The notes under the pieces are model-generated. The model did not search any database. It saw only the letters and a program-made list of their open reading frames with translations, and was not told where the DNA came from. Below, one piece after another: positions 45,897-53,994 of a stretch of DNA of 64,000 bases. The stretch lies in contig DASZAY010000009.1 in the NCBI GenBank assembly GCA_035944555.1, forward strand, positions 372,001 through 436,000. The letters are read 5' to 3'. The position numbers and the translations under genes are program-made. Each line of letters starts with the position of its first letter. Within the stretch, counting starts at the first letter, position 1. Origin of the DNA: CADCWK01 sp035944555 (GTDB lineage: Bacteria > Chloroflexota > Chloroflexia > Thermomicrobiales > UBA6265).

Positions 45897-45956
45897 CGGT
45901 GCGGGATCCTCCGTGCGTGGCGCGGGTGGATCGACTCGACGGCCGATCCGCCACAC

Positions 45957-47111
45957 TCAGCCGCTGGTCACCATCGGCATGATGACGTAGGTGTACGCCG
46001 CCTGCGTCTGCTCATCGCCGTACCGAAGCACCCCGGCCTGGTTCGGGCCGTTCAATCCGAGCACCACTTCGCCATGCCGAACGACTCCGAGGACGTCCGT
46101 CAGGTAACGCGAGTTGAAGGCCACCTGATCCTTGGACCCCGTGATCGCCGCATCGACGAATCCCTGGCTGCTACCTCGTTCGGCGGCGTTCGCGCTGATC
46201 TCGACGGTTCCCGGCGCCAGCTCGTCTTCGCCGGGGTGGACCTGGAGCCGGATCACGTCGTTGTTGTCGCGAGCGAACAGGCTTGCCTGCCGGACCGCGG
46301 TCAGGAAGCGGTCACGCCCCAGCTCCACCCGGGTCGCGGACTCCTTCGGGACGATCTGCATCACGTCCGGGAACATCCCCTCGATCAGCCGTGAGAGGAA
46401 CTCGGTTTCCCCGATCCGGGCGAGCAGCTGGTTGCGGCTCTGCGTGATGGCCAGCTGAACGGGCTCGTTCGTATCTCCGATGAGACGCGCCATCTCCCGC
46501 ATCGCCCGCGCGGGCACGATCGTCTCGAACTTCTCGGGCAACGACTCGGACAGCTCTCCCTCGCGGATTGCCAACCGGAATCCGTCACACGTGGCGAGCG
46601 TGAGCTTGCGCTCCTCGAACCGGGTCAGAACGCCGGCCAGCACCGGACGACTGTCGTCCGTCGCGGCGGCAAACTCGACATGGGTGATCATCTCGCGCAG
46701 CAACTGCGGGTCAACGCTCGCCGAGAAGCCCTCGGTCTCCTCGCCGAGTGAGGGGATCACCGGGAAATCATCGGCGTCGATGCCGTTGATGCCGGCCTTG
46801 TCCCGTCCGCTCGTCACCGAGAGCACCGACCGGGACGGCTCGACCGCGAGCTCGACCGGTGCGCTGGAAAGCGTATTGACGAAGTCGGCCAGCAGCCGGG
46901 CGTCGACCGTGATCCGGCCTTCCTCCTCGACCGCCGCCTTGATGAAGGTGGTGATGCCGATCTCGAGGTTGGTCGCCGCGATCCGGAGCCGATCCTCTTC
47001 GGTGGCCAGCAGGATGTTGGCAAGGACGGGCAATGCCGTCTTGGAGGCCACCGCCCGGGAAACCTGGCTGAGGGCCCGCTGTAGATCGTCCTGCTGGCAC
47101 CTGACCTTCAC
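45957..47111 (-). CDS. dnaN: DNA polymerase III beta subunit (sliding clamp)
   Basis: Ring-shaped processivity clamp, 384 aa in three repeated domains. Recognisable segments are KVRCQQDDLQRALSQVSRAV, LPVLANILLATEEDRLRIAA, RPVLAGVLTRFEERKLTLAT, DGFRLAIRE, and the C-terminal AAYTYVIMPMV, a close match to the usual xxYVIMPMR end. GTG 47111 is preceded by GGAGGAG at seven bases; a longer in-frame start at 47159 is rejected. recF follows. An extended -10 lies about 60 bp upstream. Confidence 0.96.
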   Translation of the reverse strand: MKVRCQQDDLQRALSQVSRAVASKTALPVLANILLATEEDRLRIAATNLEIGITTFIKAAVEEEGRITVDARLLADFVNTLSSAPVELAVEPSRSVLSVTSGRDKAGINGIDADDFPVIPSLGEETEGFSASVDPQLLREMITHVEFAAATDDSRPVLAGVLTRFEERKLTLATCDGFRLAIREGELSESLPEKFETIVPARAMREMARLIGDTNEPVQLAITQSRNQLLARIGETEFLSRLIEGMFPDVMQIVPKESATRVELGRDRFLTAVRQASLFARDNNDVIRLQVHPGEDELAPGTVEISANAAERGSSQGFVDAAITGSKDQVAFNSRYLTDVLGVVRHGEVVLGLNGPNQAGVLRYGDEQTQAAYTYVIMPMVTSG

Positions 47112-47171
47112 GCTGGACTCCTCCGCCCGACCGGGACGCTGGCTAATGTGTCCGTACACCTATGAAACCGG

Positions 47172-47180
47172 AGTATAGCA
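47172..47180 (-). promoter_or_regulatory. Extended -10 promoter element of dnaN
   Basis: On the minus strand the sequence reads TGCTATACT, an extended -10 (TG-N-TATACT), about 60 bp before the dnaN start. No good -35 is seen. The same nonamer occurs before ruvB and before tRNA-Arg. Confidence 0.6.
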
Positions 47181-47306
47181 GGGAACGCGCTCTCCGCGTT
47201 CTTCTGGCGAAGGTCCCGAGACGACCACTCCTGCGGGGAGTGCTGGCACTCGTATCAGACGGAAACCCACCTGCTTCTTCCATCATGCTGGACCGCGTGT
47301 GCCGGA

Positions 47307-47349
47307 TTGACACTGAACACTCGTTCTAGTACAATCAGAACACTTGTTC
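47307..47349 (+). promoter_or_regulatory. SOS promoter with two LexA boxes
   Basis: TTGACA (47307-47312) and TACAAT (47330-47335) with a 17-base spacer form a near-consensus promoter. GAACACTCGTTC (47315-47326) lies between -35 and -10, and GAACACTTGTTC (47338-47349) covers the start-site region. Both match the Gram-positive-type LexA box GAAC-N4-GTTC exactly. Box centres are 23 bp apart, about two helical turns. This predicts tight repression and DNA-damage induction of the gene at 47388. Confidence 0.85.
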
Positions 47350-47387
47350 GTAACGCTCGAACAGCGACCAGATGAGAGGTTCGCCCG

Positions 47388-48053
47388 ATGTCGAAGGACT
47401 CAACTACGCAGACGGAGGACCGGACGTTCGAGCCCGGTCGCCATCTCACCCGCATCAATGGCGCCGAGTATCTCGAAGTCAAGTGGCGGCTGGTCTGGCT
47501 CCGGGAACAGCACCCGGACGCCATTGTCGAGACGACCCTCCACGCGGCCGATGATCGCCAGGCGATCTTCAAGGCAACCGTGTCCATTCCGGGCGGAGGA
47601 TCCGCCACCGGTTGGGGCAGCGAGTCGCCGAACGACTTCCGCGACTTCCTTGAGAAGGCGGAGACAAAAGCTCTCGGACGCGCCCTCGCCGCCCTAGGTT
47701 TCGGAACCCAGTTCTGCCCGGACCATGAGTTCGGTGCAGATCAGCAGCGGGTCGTTGACTCCCCGGTTCGCTTCAACAACTCGAATCGTCCCCGGCAGCA
47801 GCGTCCGGTCGAAGTAGGCGTCAACCGTGCGGCGGCATTCCCGGCCGGTGACGATCACAACGCGCCCACCCAGCGCCAGCTCTCGTTCCTCCGCGCCCGC
47901 GCCAATGAGAACGGGCTGAATGAGAGCCAGCTCGACGACCTGGCCCGCTCGCTCCACGGTTCGGCGGTCTCCGCACTCGATCGTCGAGCGGTCTCCCAGC
48001 TGATCGAGCACGTCAGCGAGATGCGCAGCAACGTCACCAATCTCGCTTCCTGA
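47388..48053 (+). CDS. Predicted SOS-controlled Rad52/DdrA-like DNA repair protein
   Basis: The 221-aa protein has an N-terminal core (about 15-110) with INGAEYLEVKWRLVWLREQH, FKATVSIPGGGSATGWGS and the strongly patterned EKAETKALGRALAALGFGTQ. The last segment resembles the AET-x-A-x-GRAL-x-x-x-G signature of DdrA/Rad52-like annealing proteins and of many phage recombination proteins. A C-terminal helical module (APTQRQLSFLRARANENGLN ... SQLIEHV) resembles the small module often ending phage annealing or ssDNA-binding proteins. The assignment is by pattern only. It is divergent from dnaN, controlled by two LexA boxes, and followed 59 bp later by a 70-aa gene. Confidence 0.7.
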   Translation: MSKDSTTQTEDRTFEPGRHLTRINGAEYLEVKWRLVWLREQHPDAIVETTLHAADDRQAIFKATVSIPGGGSATGWGSESPNDFRDFLEKAETKALGRALAALGFGTQFCPDHEFGADQQRVVDSPVRFNNSNRPRQQRPVEVGVNRAAAFPAGDDHNAPTQRQLSFLRARANENGLNESQLDDLARSLHGSAVSALDRRAVSQLIEHVSEMRSNVTNLAS

Positions 48054-48112
48054 CCTCGCATGGGGAGGTCGACCAGTTCAGACCTCCCCTCCCTTCACGG
48101 AGCCAGACCACG

Positions 48113-48325
48113 ATGGCCATCAAGCGCGACACCATCCCTTCGGCCGAGGACCAGCTCGTTTCCCTGGAAGCGCGCCTCGGTGACGGGTACGACCGGATCG
48201 AAGCCGCCCGCCGCGAGGGGCTTGATGTCACCCGCTGGGAATCATTCTGGCTGGACCTGCTCCAGCAGTACGAGGCAGCCTACGACGCGCTGCACACGGA
48301 CATCGACGAGATTCGCGCCGCCTGA
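48113..48325 (+). CDS. Small helical hypothetical protein, 70 aa
   Basis: Function not recognised. It is acidic and predicted entirely helical (AEDQLVSLEARLGDGYDRIE; WLDLLQQYEAAYDALHTDID), possibly a short coiled coil. ACGGAG precedes ATG 48113. It is the second gene of the LexA-controlled unit, so it is likely damage-inducible too and may be a partner of the Rad52/DdrA-like protein; this is inference from the operon. Confidence 0.7.
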   Translation: MAIKRDTIPSAEDQLVSLEARLGDGYDRIEAARREGLDVTRWESFWLDLLQQYEAAYDALHTDIDEIRAA

Positions 48326-48435
48326 TCTGTGAGTCGTCTACGCCATCCATGGCTGTTCCCGGCCATGCGAGAATGCGCCGGCCACTCGCTCTAGCAATGA
48401 CGAGTTGCGACGCCGTTGTGCCGGGCCAAGAACGA

Positions 48436-48480
48436 CAAGAGCCGGTCCGCTGCGACAGCGGACCGGCTCTTGGTTTCGGT
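48436..48480. terminator. Bidirectional terminator after the SOS unit and cyclophilin gene
   Basis: A 16-bp perfect stem CAAGAGCCGGTCCGCT / AGCGGACCGGCTCTTG with loop GCGAC, followed by GTTTCGG, between convergent genes. Confidence 0.8.
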
Positions 48481-48494
48481 ACGTTTCGGATGGA

Positions 48495-49037
48495 CTACTT
48501 GCCGTCGATCGTAACCGACTCAAGCGTCACGGGCTTGGCCGGCTGCGACTTCTCGCCGCTACGCGAGCGGAGCGTCTCGACCCGGCCCATCGCCGTCACG
48601 AAGTCGAGCCCCTCGGTGACCTTGCCAAAGATCGTGTAGTTCTTCGGCAGCTTGCCGCGCAGGTCATCCAGGCAGATGAAGAACTGGCTGCCGTTGGTGT
48701 TCGGGCCGGCGTTCGCCATCGCAAGCGTGCCCAGCTCGTAGTCGCGGGTACCGCCCAGTTCATCGGCGAACCGATAGCCCGGGCCGCCGGTACCAGTCCC
48801 GGTCGGATCGCCGCCCTGGACGACGAACCCGGCGACGATCCGGTGGAACGGCGTGCCGTCGAAGTAGCCGTCACGGGCAAGGTTGACGAAGTTGTTCACC
48901 GTGTTGGGCGCGTCGTCCGCGTACAGCTCGGCCTTGAGCACGCCCATGCTGGTCGTGATCGTGGCGGTGTACGGCGTGGACGGATCGATGCTCATCTCGT
49001 GCGGGGCGCTGCGATAGTTGGCTTTGGACTCAGACAC
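48495..49037 (-). CDS. Peptidyl-prolyl cis-trans isomerase, cyclophilin type (cytoplasmic)
   Basis: Single-domain cyclophilin of 180 aa. The active-site pattern is present: PFHRIVAGFVVQGGDPTGTG (with the catalytic Arg), ANAGPNTNGSQFFICL, and FGKVTEGLDFV. There is no signal sequence. GTG 49037 follows AAGGAG at six bases; longer in-frame starts to 49094 would overlap the neighbouring gene. It is downstream of a membrane-anchored paralogue (49075-50163), an evident tandem duplication with different localisation. Confidence 0.94.
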   Translation of the reverse strand: MSESKANYRSAPHEMSIDPSTPYTATITTSMGVLKAELYADDAPNTVNNFVNLARDGYFDGTPFHRIVAGFVVQGGDPTGTGTGGPGYRFADELGGTRDYELGTLAMANAGPNTNGSQFFICLDDLRGKLPKNYTIFGKVTEGLDFVTAMGRVETLRSRSGEKSQPAKPVTLESVTIDGK

Positions 49038-49074
49038 GGAAACTCCTTGACTCGTTCGTGGATGCGACGCTACG

Positions 49075-50163
49075 TCACGCGACAGGGGTAGCAATGGGCG
49101 TGCCGACGGGGCTCGCCGGAACCGGAGTCCCAGCGGTCGGCGTACCGGCTACCGGCGTACCGGCTACCGGCGTGCCGGCCGCTGGGGTCGCGCTTGATGC
49201 GCCCGGAGCGAACGGCGCGCCGTTCTCATAGATGGTCACCGACTCGAGGATGACCGGCGCGACGGGGCTCGAAATCTCCCCTCGGCCGTTGTCCTGCTTC
49301 TCGACGGCGTTGAGGGTCTCGACGACGTCCTGTCCACCGATCACCCTGGCGAAGGTGATGTAGCCGTTGCCTTGGCCGGCCGCGACAGCCTGGCCGAACT
49401 GCGCCGTGTTGTCACCGAGGTTGATGAAGAACTGGCTGCCGGACGTGTTGGTGTTCCCGGAATTCGCCATCGAGACGGCACCGACGGAGTAATCGCCGTT
49501 GGCCGGTGAGTCGAACGAGTAGCCCGGACCACCCGTCCCGGTTCCCGTCGGGTCACCACCCTGCAGCGCGAACCCTTCGACGATGCGATGGAACGGGGCG
49601 CCATCGTAGTACCCGGCGTAGGCGAGGCAGACGAAGTTGTTGGCCGCTGCCTCAGAAGCGCCCGGGAGGAGCTCCCAGGTGATGGTCCCGTAGTTGGTCA
49701 CCAGCTCAGCGGTGTAGCTCCGGGACGGGTCGATGACGGTCGCAGGGGCCGCCGTCCACTGCTGCGTCTGGCGCCCATCGGACGTGCGCTGCTCGGCCGT
49801 CCAGCATCCGCTGGTGACGTCGTTGTCGCTCAGCGGGACCGCGGCGATCTCCTCCGTTGACGTCGCTTCGGTTGGGTTGGCGGCGACAGCCGTCGCGGTC
49901 TGATCAGCAGCGGCGAGCTGGACCTCGTCATCGCCGTCGCGCGACAGGGCGTACGCCACAACTCCGATGACCGCGGCGATGCCGAGGACACCGGCGATGA
50001 TCCACCCAAGCGGCAATCGCTGCTTCGCCGGCCGCCGGCGCGACGCCATGGTCGGACGGCGCCCACTCGCCTGCGTACTGGCTCCCCGCCGGGGCTGCCC
50101 TGCCGCCTCACGCTGCGCCGCTTCCGCACGCCACTTCTCGACGCGCTTGGTCTTCTTCGCCAA
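49075..50163 (-). CDS. Membrane-anchored cyclophilin with Thr-Pro-rich tail
   Basis: A 362-aa protein in three parts: a basic cytoplasmic N-terminus, one transmembrane helix (LGWIIAGVLGIAAVIGVVAYAL, here split by position about 52-72), and an external cyclophilin domain (about 150-310) with PFHRIVEGFALQGGDPTGTG, ANSGNTNTSGSQFFINLGD and FARVIGGQDVVE. The C-terminus is a repetitive tail of about 45 residues made of GTPVA/GTPTA units and ending ATPVA. It probably assists folding of exported proteins. The TTG start at 50163 lies five bases after GGAGG; a GTG at 50175 is the alternative. It shares a transcript with queA upstream. Confidence 0.9.
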   Translation of the reverse strand: MAKKTKRVEKWRAEAAQREAAGQPRRGASTQASGRRPTMASRRRPAKQRLPLGWIIAGVLGIAAVIGVVAYALSRDGDDEVQLAAADQTATAVAANPTEATSTEEIAAVPLSDNDVTSGCWTAEQRTSDGRQTQQWTAAPATVIDPSRSYTAELVTNYGTITWELLPGASEAAANNFVCLAYAGYYDGAPFHRIVEGFALQGGDPTGTGTGGPGYSFDSPANGDYSVGAVSMANSGNTNTSGSQFFINLGDNTAQFGQAVAAGQGNGYITFARVIGGQDVVETLNAVEKQDNGRGEISSPVAPVILESVTIYENGAPFAPGASSATPAAGTPVAGTPVAGTPTAGTPVPASPVGTPIATPVA

Positions 50164-50221
50164 CGGGTCCTCCACTCACCATGCATGACGGTGCACGGCG
50201 GGTGAAGCCGGACACCACGGT

Positions 50222-51298
50222 CTAGACGATCAGCATCGCGTCGCCGAACGAAAAGAACCGGTAACGCTGTTTGATCGCTGCAGTGTATGCCGCCAGCACA
50301 GCCTCGCGTCCACCCAGCGCCGAGACGAGCAGCATGAGCGTCGACTTCGGCAGGTGGAAGTTCGTCAGCAACCCGTCGACCAGCCGCCAGTCGTGGCCCG
50401 GTACGATGAAGATCCCGGTGTCGGTGGTCATTCCCCGCGGAGCGCTGTCGTCCCACTGCTGTCCCAACGTCTCCAGGACGCGGGCTGCGGTCGTTCCAAT
50501 CGCGATGACCCGTCCGCCCTGTCGGCGTGTCGCCGCGATGCTCGCGGCGGTTTCCTCGGGGACGTGGCACCACTCAGTATGGATCTGGTGCTCCCGAACG
50601 AGCTCGGACTGCATCGGGCGGAACGTATCGAGCCCGACGTGCAGCGTAAGTTCTGCCCAACCGATGCCACGTTGCTGAAGGCGATCCCGGAGCGCGGGCG
50701 TGAAGTGCAACCCGGCCGTCGGAGCTGCGGCGGAACCCCGCACCGACGCGTACGTCGTCTGGTAGCGCTCCTGATCGGACAGCCGCTCACGGATATACGG
50801 CGGCAAGGGCATCTCGCCGTACTGTTCGAGTCGCGCGGCGACGTCGGACGGGACACGGACGACGACCTGACCGTCCCCCTCGCCTCGAACGACCGTCACA
50901 AGGGCTTCAGCGACGCCGTCGTCGTCTACAAGGCGAATCTCTTCCCCCGGCCCGAGTTTCCGCGCCGGACGGGCCAGCGCCCGCCACTCCTCTCCGCCCA
51001 GGTTGCGCAAGAGGAGCAGCTCCACCCGGCCGCCGGTCGCTGCCCGGGTGCCATGAAGACGGGCCGGCAGCACCCTGGAATTGTTGGCAACGAGAAGATC
51101 CCCGGGCTGGAGCAACCCGGGGAGATCCGTGATACCGCGGTGTTCGATCAGCTCTGAGTCGCGTTTGAGCACGAGCAGCCGTGAGGCGTCCCGCGGTTCG
51201 ATCGGATGCTGGGCGATCAGCTCCGGCGGAAGATCGAAGTCGAAATCGGACGCGAGGAGGTCATCGCTCTGAATAGGCTTGGCTTGCTCACCGCTCAT
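50222..51298 (-). CDS. queA: S-adenosylmethionine:tRNA ribosyltransferase-isomerase
   Basis: Converts preQ1-modified tRNA to epoxyqueuosine-tRNA using the ribosyl of SAM. Diagnostic motifs are FDFDLPPELIAQHP, NNSRVLPARL, GSAAAPTAGLHFT, HVGLDTFRP, HTEWCHV and FLL-like TNFHLPKSTLMLLVSA. The 358-aa length is typical. Its ATG overlaps the last codons of ruvB (4-bp overlap), the common ruvB-queA arrangement. Confidence 0.96.
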   Translation of the reverse strand: MSGEQAKPIQSDDLLASDFDFDLPPELIAQHPIEPRDASRLLVLKRDSELIEHRGITDLPGLLQPGDLLVANNSRVLPARLHGTRAATGGRVELLLLRNLGGEEWRALARPARKLGPGEEIRLVDDDGVAEALVTVVRGEGDGQVVVRVPSDVAARLEQYGEMPLPPYIRERLSDQERYQTTYASVRGSAAAPTAGLHFTPALRDRLQQRGIGWAELTLHVGLDTFRPMQSELVREHQIHTEWCHVPEETAASIAATRRQGGRVIAIGTTAARVLETLGQQWDDSAPRGMTTDTGIFIVPGHDWRLVDGLLTNFHLPKSTLMLLVSALGGREAVLAAYTAAIKQRYRFFSFGDAMLIV

Positions 51299-52482
51299 TG
51301 GACAGGGCGTCCATCCTCGTCAATGACCACGTCGACCGGCTCGTCCCCAAGCAGCCCCATCTGGCCAGCGGACGGGATACGCCCACCGGTCATGTCGAGG
51401 TGAACCGCAAGTGGTCGCTCCGGCGCCGGGAGCCCGAGGTGCTCATAGGCCCGCCGGGTGGCCACGCGGCCGCGCGGGGTCCGCTGCAGGAAGCCCAGCT
51501 GGAGCAGATAGGGCTCATAGACATCCATGATCGTATCGGACTCTTCCGCCGTCGCGGCGGCCAGGGTATCGATGCCGACCGGGCCACCATCGAACAGCTC
51601 GACGATCGCTCGCAGGATCCGCCGATCGATATCGTCCAGCCCGAGATCGTCGACCTCGAGCATCTGCAGCGCGCCATCCGCCATCGCGGCGGTGATGGTG
51701 CCGTCACCGTGGACCTGGGCGTAGTCGCGCACCCGCCGGAGCAGGCGATTGGCGATTCGCGGCGTTCCGCGCGCCCGGCGTGCGATGGCCATCGCCCCGT
51801 TCGGGTCGATCCCGACCCCGAGGATGCCAGCCGACCGGGTGATGATCTCAACCATCGCCGGGTGGTCGTAGAAGTCGAGCCGCAGGACGGTCCCGAACCG
51901 GTCGCGGAGCGGACCGGTCAACAGCGCCAGTCGCGTCGTCGCGGCGGCAAGCGTGAAGCGCGGCAGGTTGATCCGCATCGTCCGTGCGGCCGGCCCCTTG
52001 CCCAGGATGATGTCGACGGCGAAGTCTTCCATCGCCGGGTAGAGCACTTCCTCCACGACACGGCTCAGACGGTGAATCTCGTCGATGAAGAGGACGGATC
52101 CCGGCTGCAGGTTGGTCAGGATGGAGACGAGGTCGCCTTGCCGCTCGATCGCCGGTCCGGAGGTGATCCGGAGATTGACGCCCATCTCGGCGGCCAGGAT
52201 GCCGGCGAGTGTCGTCTTACCGAGCCCCGGCGGGCCGTGGAACAGCACGTGATCGAGCGGTTCCCCACGCGCCTGCGCGGCCTGGATGAAGACGTTCAGG
52301 CTGGCCTTCACCCGCTCCTGCCCGATGTACTCGGAGAGCTGGAGCGGACGCAGCGTGGTCTCAGCCTTGGCGTCTTCCGGTCGGGAAACGGGGGTGATAA
52401 CCCGTCCCTCGTCGGCGTCCTCCACGGGCTCGGCCTTGGGTCCCCTGCGCCAGCTTGTCGATCGGTCTCTACGCTCATTCAT
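51295..52482 (-). CDS. ruvB: Holliday junction branch migration ATPase RuvB
   Basis: AAA+ motor for branch migration with RuvA and RuvC. Motifs are RPLQLSEYIGQERVKASL, Walker A HGPPGLGKTT, Walker B VLFIDEIHR, sensor and arginine-finger region TGPLRDRFG, and the C-terminal winged helix (RTPRGRVATRRAYEHLG). It is 395 aa from ATG 52482, with a 40-residue charged N-terminal extension and about 30 extra C-terminal residues. No Shine-Dalgarno is present: a TATACT -10 ends six bases before the ATG, predicting a leaderless mRNA. A LexA box lies just upstream. ruvA and ruvC are not adjacent. Confidence 0.96.
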   Translation of the reverse strand: MNERRDRSTSWRRGPKAEPVEDADEGRVITPVSRPEDAKAETTLRPLQLSEYIGQERVKASLNVFIQAAQARGEPLDHVLFHGPPGLGKTTLAGILAAEMGVNLRITSGPAIERQGDLVSILTNLQPGSVLFIDEIHRLSRVVEEVLYPAMEDFAVDIILGKGPAARTMRINLPRFTLAAATTRLALLTGPLRDRFGTVLRLDFYDHPAMVEIITRSAGILGVGIDPNGAMAIARRARGTPRIANRLLRRVRDYAQVHGDGTITAAMADGALQMLEVDDLGLDDIDRRILRAIVELFDGGPVGIDTLAAATAEESDTIMDVYEPYLLQLGFLQRTPRGRVATRRAYEHLGLPAPERPLAVHLDMTGGRIPSAGQMGLLGDEPVDVVIDEDGRPVQ

Positions 52483-52488
52483 GACGCA

Positions 52489-52529
52489 AGTATAGCAGTC
52501 ACGACACCGATTGAGAACGAATGTTCTCA
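52489..52529 (-). promoter_or_regulatory. LexA box and leaderless promoter of ruvB
   Basis: On the minus strand, TGAGAACATTCGTTCTCA (52512-52529) contains GAAC-N4-GTTC, is an 18-bp interrupted palindrome, and overlaps the -35 position. TGCTATACT (extended -10, hexamer 52489-52494) follows. Six bases separate the -10 from ATG 52482. Confidence 0.8.
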
Positions 52530-52561
52530 TCATGCTTGACCACCGGTCGGCTCACCTGACC

Positions 52562-52762
52562 CTACTCATCCGGTCGCAACGTCATGTCTGCGATCCCGTC
52601 CCGGACAGGATAGGTTCGCCCGCAGAGCTGGCAGATGAAATGGCGCTCCTGACGGTTCAACTGGCCCTGATCGAGGGGGCAGACCAGGACCGTCTTTAGC
52701 AGCCTCAGATCATCGGTTGCTTCGTCTCGATTGCGGTCATCCGCCGCGGGCTGGTCCGTCAT
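52562..52762 (-). CDS. Trm112 family protein
   Basis: A 66-aa zinc-binding protein of the Trm112/UPF0434 family: VCPLDQGQLNRQERHFICQL gives the first Cys and then CQLCGRTYPVRDGIADM. Cys spacing is C-x(n)-C-x2-C, so the zinc site may be incomplete. Eukaryotic and archaeal Trm112 activates methyltransferases; bacterial roles are less certain. Its ATG overlaps the stop of the upstream TPR gene (ATGA), so translation is coupled. Confidence 0.88.
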   Translation of the reverse strand: MTDQPAADDRNRDEATDDLRLLKTVLVCPLDQGQLNRQERHFICQLCGRTYPVRDGIADMTLRPDE

Positions 52763-53538
52763 GCGATCGGCGTCGCGACGGCCGGCTCTGCCACCGTCGG
52801 CGTCCCGGCGATCGGCGTTGCATCCGGTACCGGCGCGCCAAGGATGCCCAGTCGCTCCCGGGCGGTGGTGGCGAGCGCACTGGTCGGTGACGTCATGACG
52901 ACCCGCTGGAACTGAGCGACGGCTTCGTCGGTTCGCGCCGCCGGCTGCCAGAACTGGTAGAGATCTCCAAGATAGAACATGGCCGGGACATTCGCAGGGT
53001 CGATCTCCAGGACACGGAAATACTGCAGCTCGGCGTCGTTCTGGCGCCCGGCTTGGGTGAGCATGTCGGCGAAGTCCAACCGCGTGGGGACGTCGTTCGG
53101 GTTGATGGCCAGCGCGCGCTCGAACCAGGTGATGGCCTGGTCGGGCTGGTTGGCGAGCTGGTAGGACTGCGCCAGCCGGACAATCGCGGCGAAGTCGTTC
53201 GGATTCGCCTCGACGGCCGCCAGCTGCTCGTCGATCAGCTCCTGCTGTTGTTCCTCGAAAGCGAGCGGAGCATCGGTATCGTCCTGCTGCTCACCCGGGC
53301 CGGCGAGGTCGACCGCGATCGACGCGACTACTGACCCCACCATCGAGAGGACGATGATGATCGCAACGACGGCAAACGCGATCTGACCCTTCGATCGGCG
53401 GACGCGCGAGCGACGTCGGACCGGCTCGATCGTCCGGCCTTCGGCCTTGCGGATCCGTGGGACGAGGTTGTGCGGCGTCGAGCCGGCCGCGTTTCGCTTT
53501 CCCGTCGGCGGCTTCCGCTCCACAGGTCCCTCCATCAT
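52759..53538 (-). CDS. Membrane-anchored TPR protein
   Basis: A 259-aa protein with a basic cytoplasmic N-terminus (RRRSRVRRSKGQ), one transmembrane helix (about residues 52-75) and an external part with about three tetratricopeptide repeats (NDFAAIVRLAQSYQLANQPD; WFERALAINPNDVPTRLDFA; FRVLEIDPANVPAMFYLGDL). The C-terminus is a Thr-Pro-Ala tail ending AVATPIA, like those of other exported proteins here. It is probably a scaffold in envelope assembly. ATG 53538 follows GGAAGGGAGGGA; a longer in-frame start at 53688 is rejected. Coupled to a Trm112-like gene. Confidence 0.88.
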   Translation of the reverse strand: MMEGPVERKPPTGKRNAAGSTPHNLVPRIRKAEGRTIEPVRRRSRVRRSKGQIAFAVVAIIIVLSMVGSVVASIAVDLAGPGEQQDDTDAPLAFEEQQQELIDEQLAAVEANPNDFAAIVRLAQSYQLANQPDQAITWFERALAINPNDVPTRLDFADMLTQAGRQNDAELQYFRVLEIDPANVPAMFYLGDLYQFWQPAARTDEAVAQFQRVVMTSPTSALATTARERLGILGAPVPDATPIAGTPTVAEPAVATPIA

Positions 53539-53710
53539 GTCGTCCCTCCCTTCCGTAATGTCGCTGCGACGATACCATTCGGGCGCGCACCGGGCGGATA
53601 TTGAGGACCAGCGAGCGTCCCTTCCCCTGGTTGCCCCAAGTACTGCTCGGCCCTCTCGAGGTGGTACGGAACGGTCGCGATCCTTCACACGGATTGCTCC
53701 CGGAATCGCC

Positions 53711-53739
53711 TTGTCGAGGGCATAGGTGCGTGCTAGGAT
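53711..53739 (+). promoter_or_regulatory. Promoter of the tRNA-Thr/tRNA-Leu/rnpB/tRNA-His cluster
   Basis: TTGTCG (53711-53716) and TAGGAT (53734-53739) with a 17-base spacer, 23 bp before tRNA-Thr. No other good promoter is seen before tRNA-His. Confidence 0.65.
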
Positions 53740-53762
53740 GTCGCGGTGTCAATTCGGGTCCC

Positions 53763-53838
53763 GCCGACCTAGCTCAGTTGGTAGAGCAGCTGTTTCGTAA
53801 ACAGCAGGTCGCCGGTTCGAGTCCGGCGGTCGGCTCCA
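53763..53838 (+). tRNA. tRNA-Thr (CGT)
   Basis: Acceptor GCCGACC / GGTCGGC, anticodon stem GCTGT / ACAGC, loop TTCGTAA giving CGT, T arm GGTTCGAGTCC, and an encoded CCA end. Confidence 0.95.
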
Positions 53839-53884
53839 GTTGACACGACGTTGACAATCCAGGCTTCAGCCAGCGCAGTGATGT

Positions 53885-53968
53885 GCCGAAGTGGCGGAAC
53901 GGCAGACGCGCTACGTTCAGGGCGTAGTGGGGAGACCCGTGGGAGTTCGAATCTCCCCTTCGGCACCA
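53885..53968 (+). tRNA. tRNA-Leu (CAG)
   Basis: Class II tRNA with a long variable arm (GTGGGGAGACCCGT). Acceptor GCCGAAG / CTTCGGC, anticodon stem CTACG / CGTAG, loop TTCAGGG giving CAG, and an encoded CCA end. Confidence 0.95.
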
Positions 53969-53994
53969 CACACTCTGCGCCGGTTGGGGCCTGG

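Noticed and set aside
45957..47387. Chromosomal replication origin near dnaN
   Set aside because: No dnaA gene and no cluster of DnaA boxes (TTATCCACA-like) was seen.
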